Position numbers and translations under genes: made by a program | Part shown: one piece after another, positions 62,987 through 64,000 of the stretch | Position numbering within the stretch: the first letter of the stretch is position 1 | How the letters are laid out: each line of letters starts with the position of its first letter | Notes under the pieces: generated by a model | Databases searched by the model: none | What the model was told of the DNA's origin: nothing | The model's input: the letters and a program-made list of their open reading frames with translations, nothing else | From: Mycobacterium marseillense | GTDB lineage: Bacteria > Actinomycetota > Actinomycetes > Mycobacteriales > Mycobacteriaceae | Assembly: GCF_010731675.1 (NCBI RefSeq) | Contig: NZ_AP022584.1 | Span: 2,604,001-2,668,000 of the forward strand | Length of the DNA: 64,000 bases | Direction of reading: 5' to 3'

Positions 62987-63470
62987 AACCCTTTTCGACG
63001 GCGTGCGAGTGCGCTACGACAGCGCCAAGAGCTACGACGAGCTGGTCGCCGCGCTGCTGGCCGACATCGGTGAGCAACCGGTGCCGATCAACGACATCGC
63101 AACGAGCACCGGCGACTGGAAGTCGTATCAGGAGCGTGTCGAATCCCACGTCGGTCCAAGCGGATTCATGTTGTTCGGCACGGTTGACCACGGCGCCTGG
63201 ATCGGCAACGCCGGCATCGACCGCAAGGCGCTGCGCGTCATCCTCGGCAATCCTCTGATCGCCATCACCATGCTGCGCCACGACGTCAAGGCAGGATTGT
63301 TCGCACCGGTCGAACTGCTGATCACCGACGAGGGTGACGGTAACAGTAGTTTGACCTACGTCAAGCCGTCGTCGCTGATGGTGGTGGAGCCAAACCCCGA
63401 GTTACTCAGCGCGGCACAGGGACTCGACGCGAAGCTGGCGGCGCTGGCCGACAAGGTGACCAGCGGCTGA
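62973..63470 (+). CDS. DUF302 protein
   Basis: The 165-residue protein has a DUF302 fold, with FMLFGTVDHGAWIGNAG and ITMLRHDVKAGLFAPVELLI followed by TYVKPSSLMV. This is the two-beta-strand and helix plan of this small family of unknown function. GTG 62973 has AGGAGG seven bases before it. It overlaps the nitrilase stop region. A DUF302 unit beside a nitrilase suggests binding or transport of the same small molecule, but no activity is known. Confidence 0.87.
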   Translation: MSASETLFDGVRVRYDSAKSYDELVAALLADIGEQPVPINDIATSTGDWKSYQERVESHVGPSGFMLFGTVDHGAWIGNAGIDRKALRVILGNPLIAITMLRHDVKAGLFAPVELLITDEGDGNSSLTYVKPSSLMVVEPNPELLSAAQGLDAKLAALADKVTSG

Positions 63471-63510
63471 CGACGCCGGACCCGACGGTTGGCGAGCTGC
63501 GGCCCAAGCG

Positions 63511-63987
63511 TCATGGCGCCACCTCTTGGCGCGTCCGTTGCGCTCGACGAATAAGGGCCGACGGGCGGCCGGCTCGGATCGTCACCGACACCACCAGCGC
63601 GGCCGCGAGCACAAAGCACACCAGCGCGTATATCGGGTTGCCCGTGGGTGTTCCGTCGGTCGTGCGGCCGTGCGAGGCTGCCCAATAGGCGGGCATCGCC
63701 GTCAGCCATAGCGCCCCGAGCACGATCAGGAACGCGGACCCGAAGATTGCGACGAAGGGATTGCGCGCGCTGGGCGTGAACGCGGAGTTGCGCCACTGAC
63801 GACACAGGATGGGGATCGCCACCACAGCGAACGCACCGAGAACGACGAAATACACGGCCCGCCGCAGGGCACCGTCGGGATTCGCGCCACCGGCAAGCAG
63901 GATCGGAACATTGGCGATGGCCATGCCGACCGGTACCAGCACGGCCACGCCGAATGTGCGACCGATCAAGCCCATTCGCCTCAGCAA
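63511..63987 (-). CDS. four-helix membrane protein of unknown function
   Basis: The 158-residue product has four hydrophobic segments (FGVAVLVPVGMAIANVPILL, AVYFVVLGAFAVVAIPILC, FVAIFGSAFLIVLGALWLTAM and IYALVCFVLAAALVVSVTI). It ends in a basic tail. It converges on the DUF302 gene with a 40-base gap. The start is uncertain; ATG 63987 or 63972 fit, and because the window ends at 64000 the true start could lie further upstream. No family is recognised. Confidence 0.7.
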   Translation of the reverse strand: MLRRMGLIGRTFGVAVLVPVGMAIANVPILLAGGANPDGALRRAVYFVVLGAFAVVAIPILCRQWRNSAFTPSARNPFVAIFGSAFLIVLGALWLTAMPAYWAASHGRTTDGTPTGNPIYALVCFVLAAALVVSVTIRAGRPSALIRRAQRTRQEVAP

Positions 63988-64000
63988 TCGGCCGCGCTCG

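Overview
The window reads as the chromosome of a slow-growing mycobacterium close to the M. avium complex. Base composition is high in G+C, coding density is high, and GTG starts are common. From 9.4 to 50 kb the proteins and their order match what I remember of the M. tuberculosis segment Rv3193c to Rv3224B: UPF0182, PDZ/Lon-like protease, ABC1 kinase, whiB7, uvrD2, mrx1, nudC, adnAB, lipV, moeZ, rhlE, entC, whiB1, pdtaS, rshA and sigH. aroA and rsgA (Rv3227, Rv3228) follow near 58-60 kb. Homology calls rest on recognition of motifs and remembered family sequences; no search was run.

Bases 1-6340 are an accessory zone beside an initiator tRNA gene (6260-6336, minus). The 3' half of this tRNA and its terminator recur as an 88-bp direct repeat at 3499-3586, and as a decayed third copy at 2504-2568. 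The segments between the copies hold an MPT64-like secreted protein, a Ser/Thr protein kinase with a frameshifted C-terminus, and a multiply frameshifted uracil-DNA-glycosylase-like pseudogene. Beyond the outermost copy lie a GIY-YIG nuclease-like gene and an unrecognised partner. No integrase is visible.

Bases 6.4-9.4 kb hold a compact cupin / nitroreductase / HD-hydrolase operon, divergent from a GlxA-type regulator. The 9.4-50 kb core covers envelope proteins, DNA repair (AdnAB, UvrD2, ATL protein), redox control (SigH-RshA, Mrx1, WhiB1, WhiB7), RNA helicase RhlE, sulfur-carrier activation (MoeZ) and PdtaS signalling. Several control regions can be read directly: the whiB7 leader with a 53-codon upstream ORF and a hairpin, the CRP-like site of whiB1, and a SigH-type promoter with a strong ribosome site that would give a longer SigH isoform. 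A 24-codon gene for ribosomal protein bL37 sits between the TB7.3 and rshA genes.

Bases 50-57 kb are an insertion relative to the remembered M. tuberculosis order. It holds a tightly overlapping operon (zinc-type dehydrogenase, sulfotransferase, SDR, alkyl-sulfatase-like metallo-hydrolase), a divergent SDR-TetR pair and a 13E12/DUF222 HNH protein. After SRAP, aroA and rsgA the window ends with an HxlR regulator divergent from a thiolase / nitrilase / DUF302 operon and a membrane protein.
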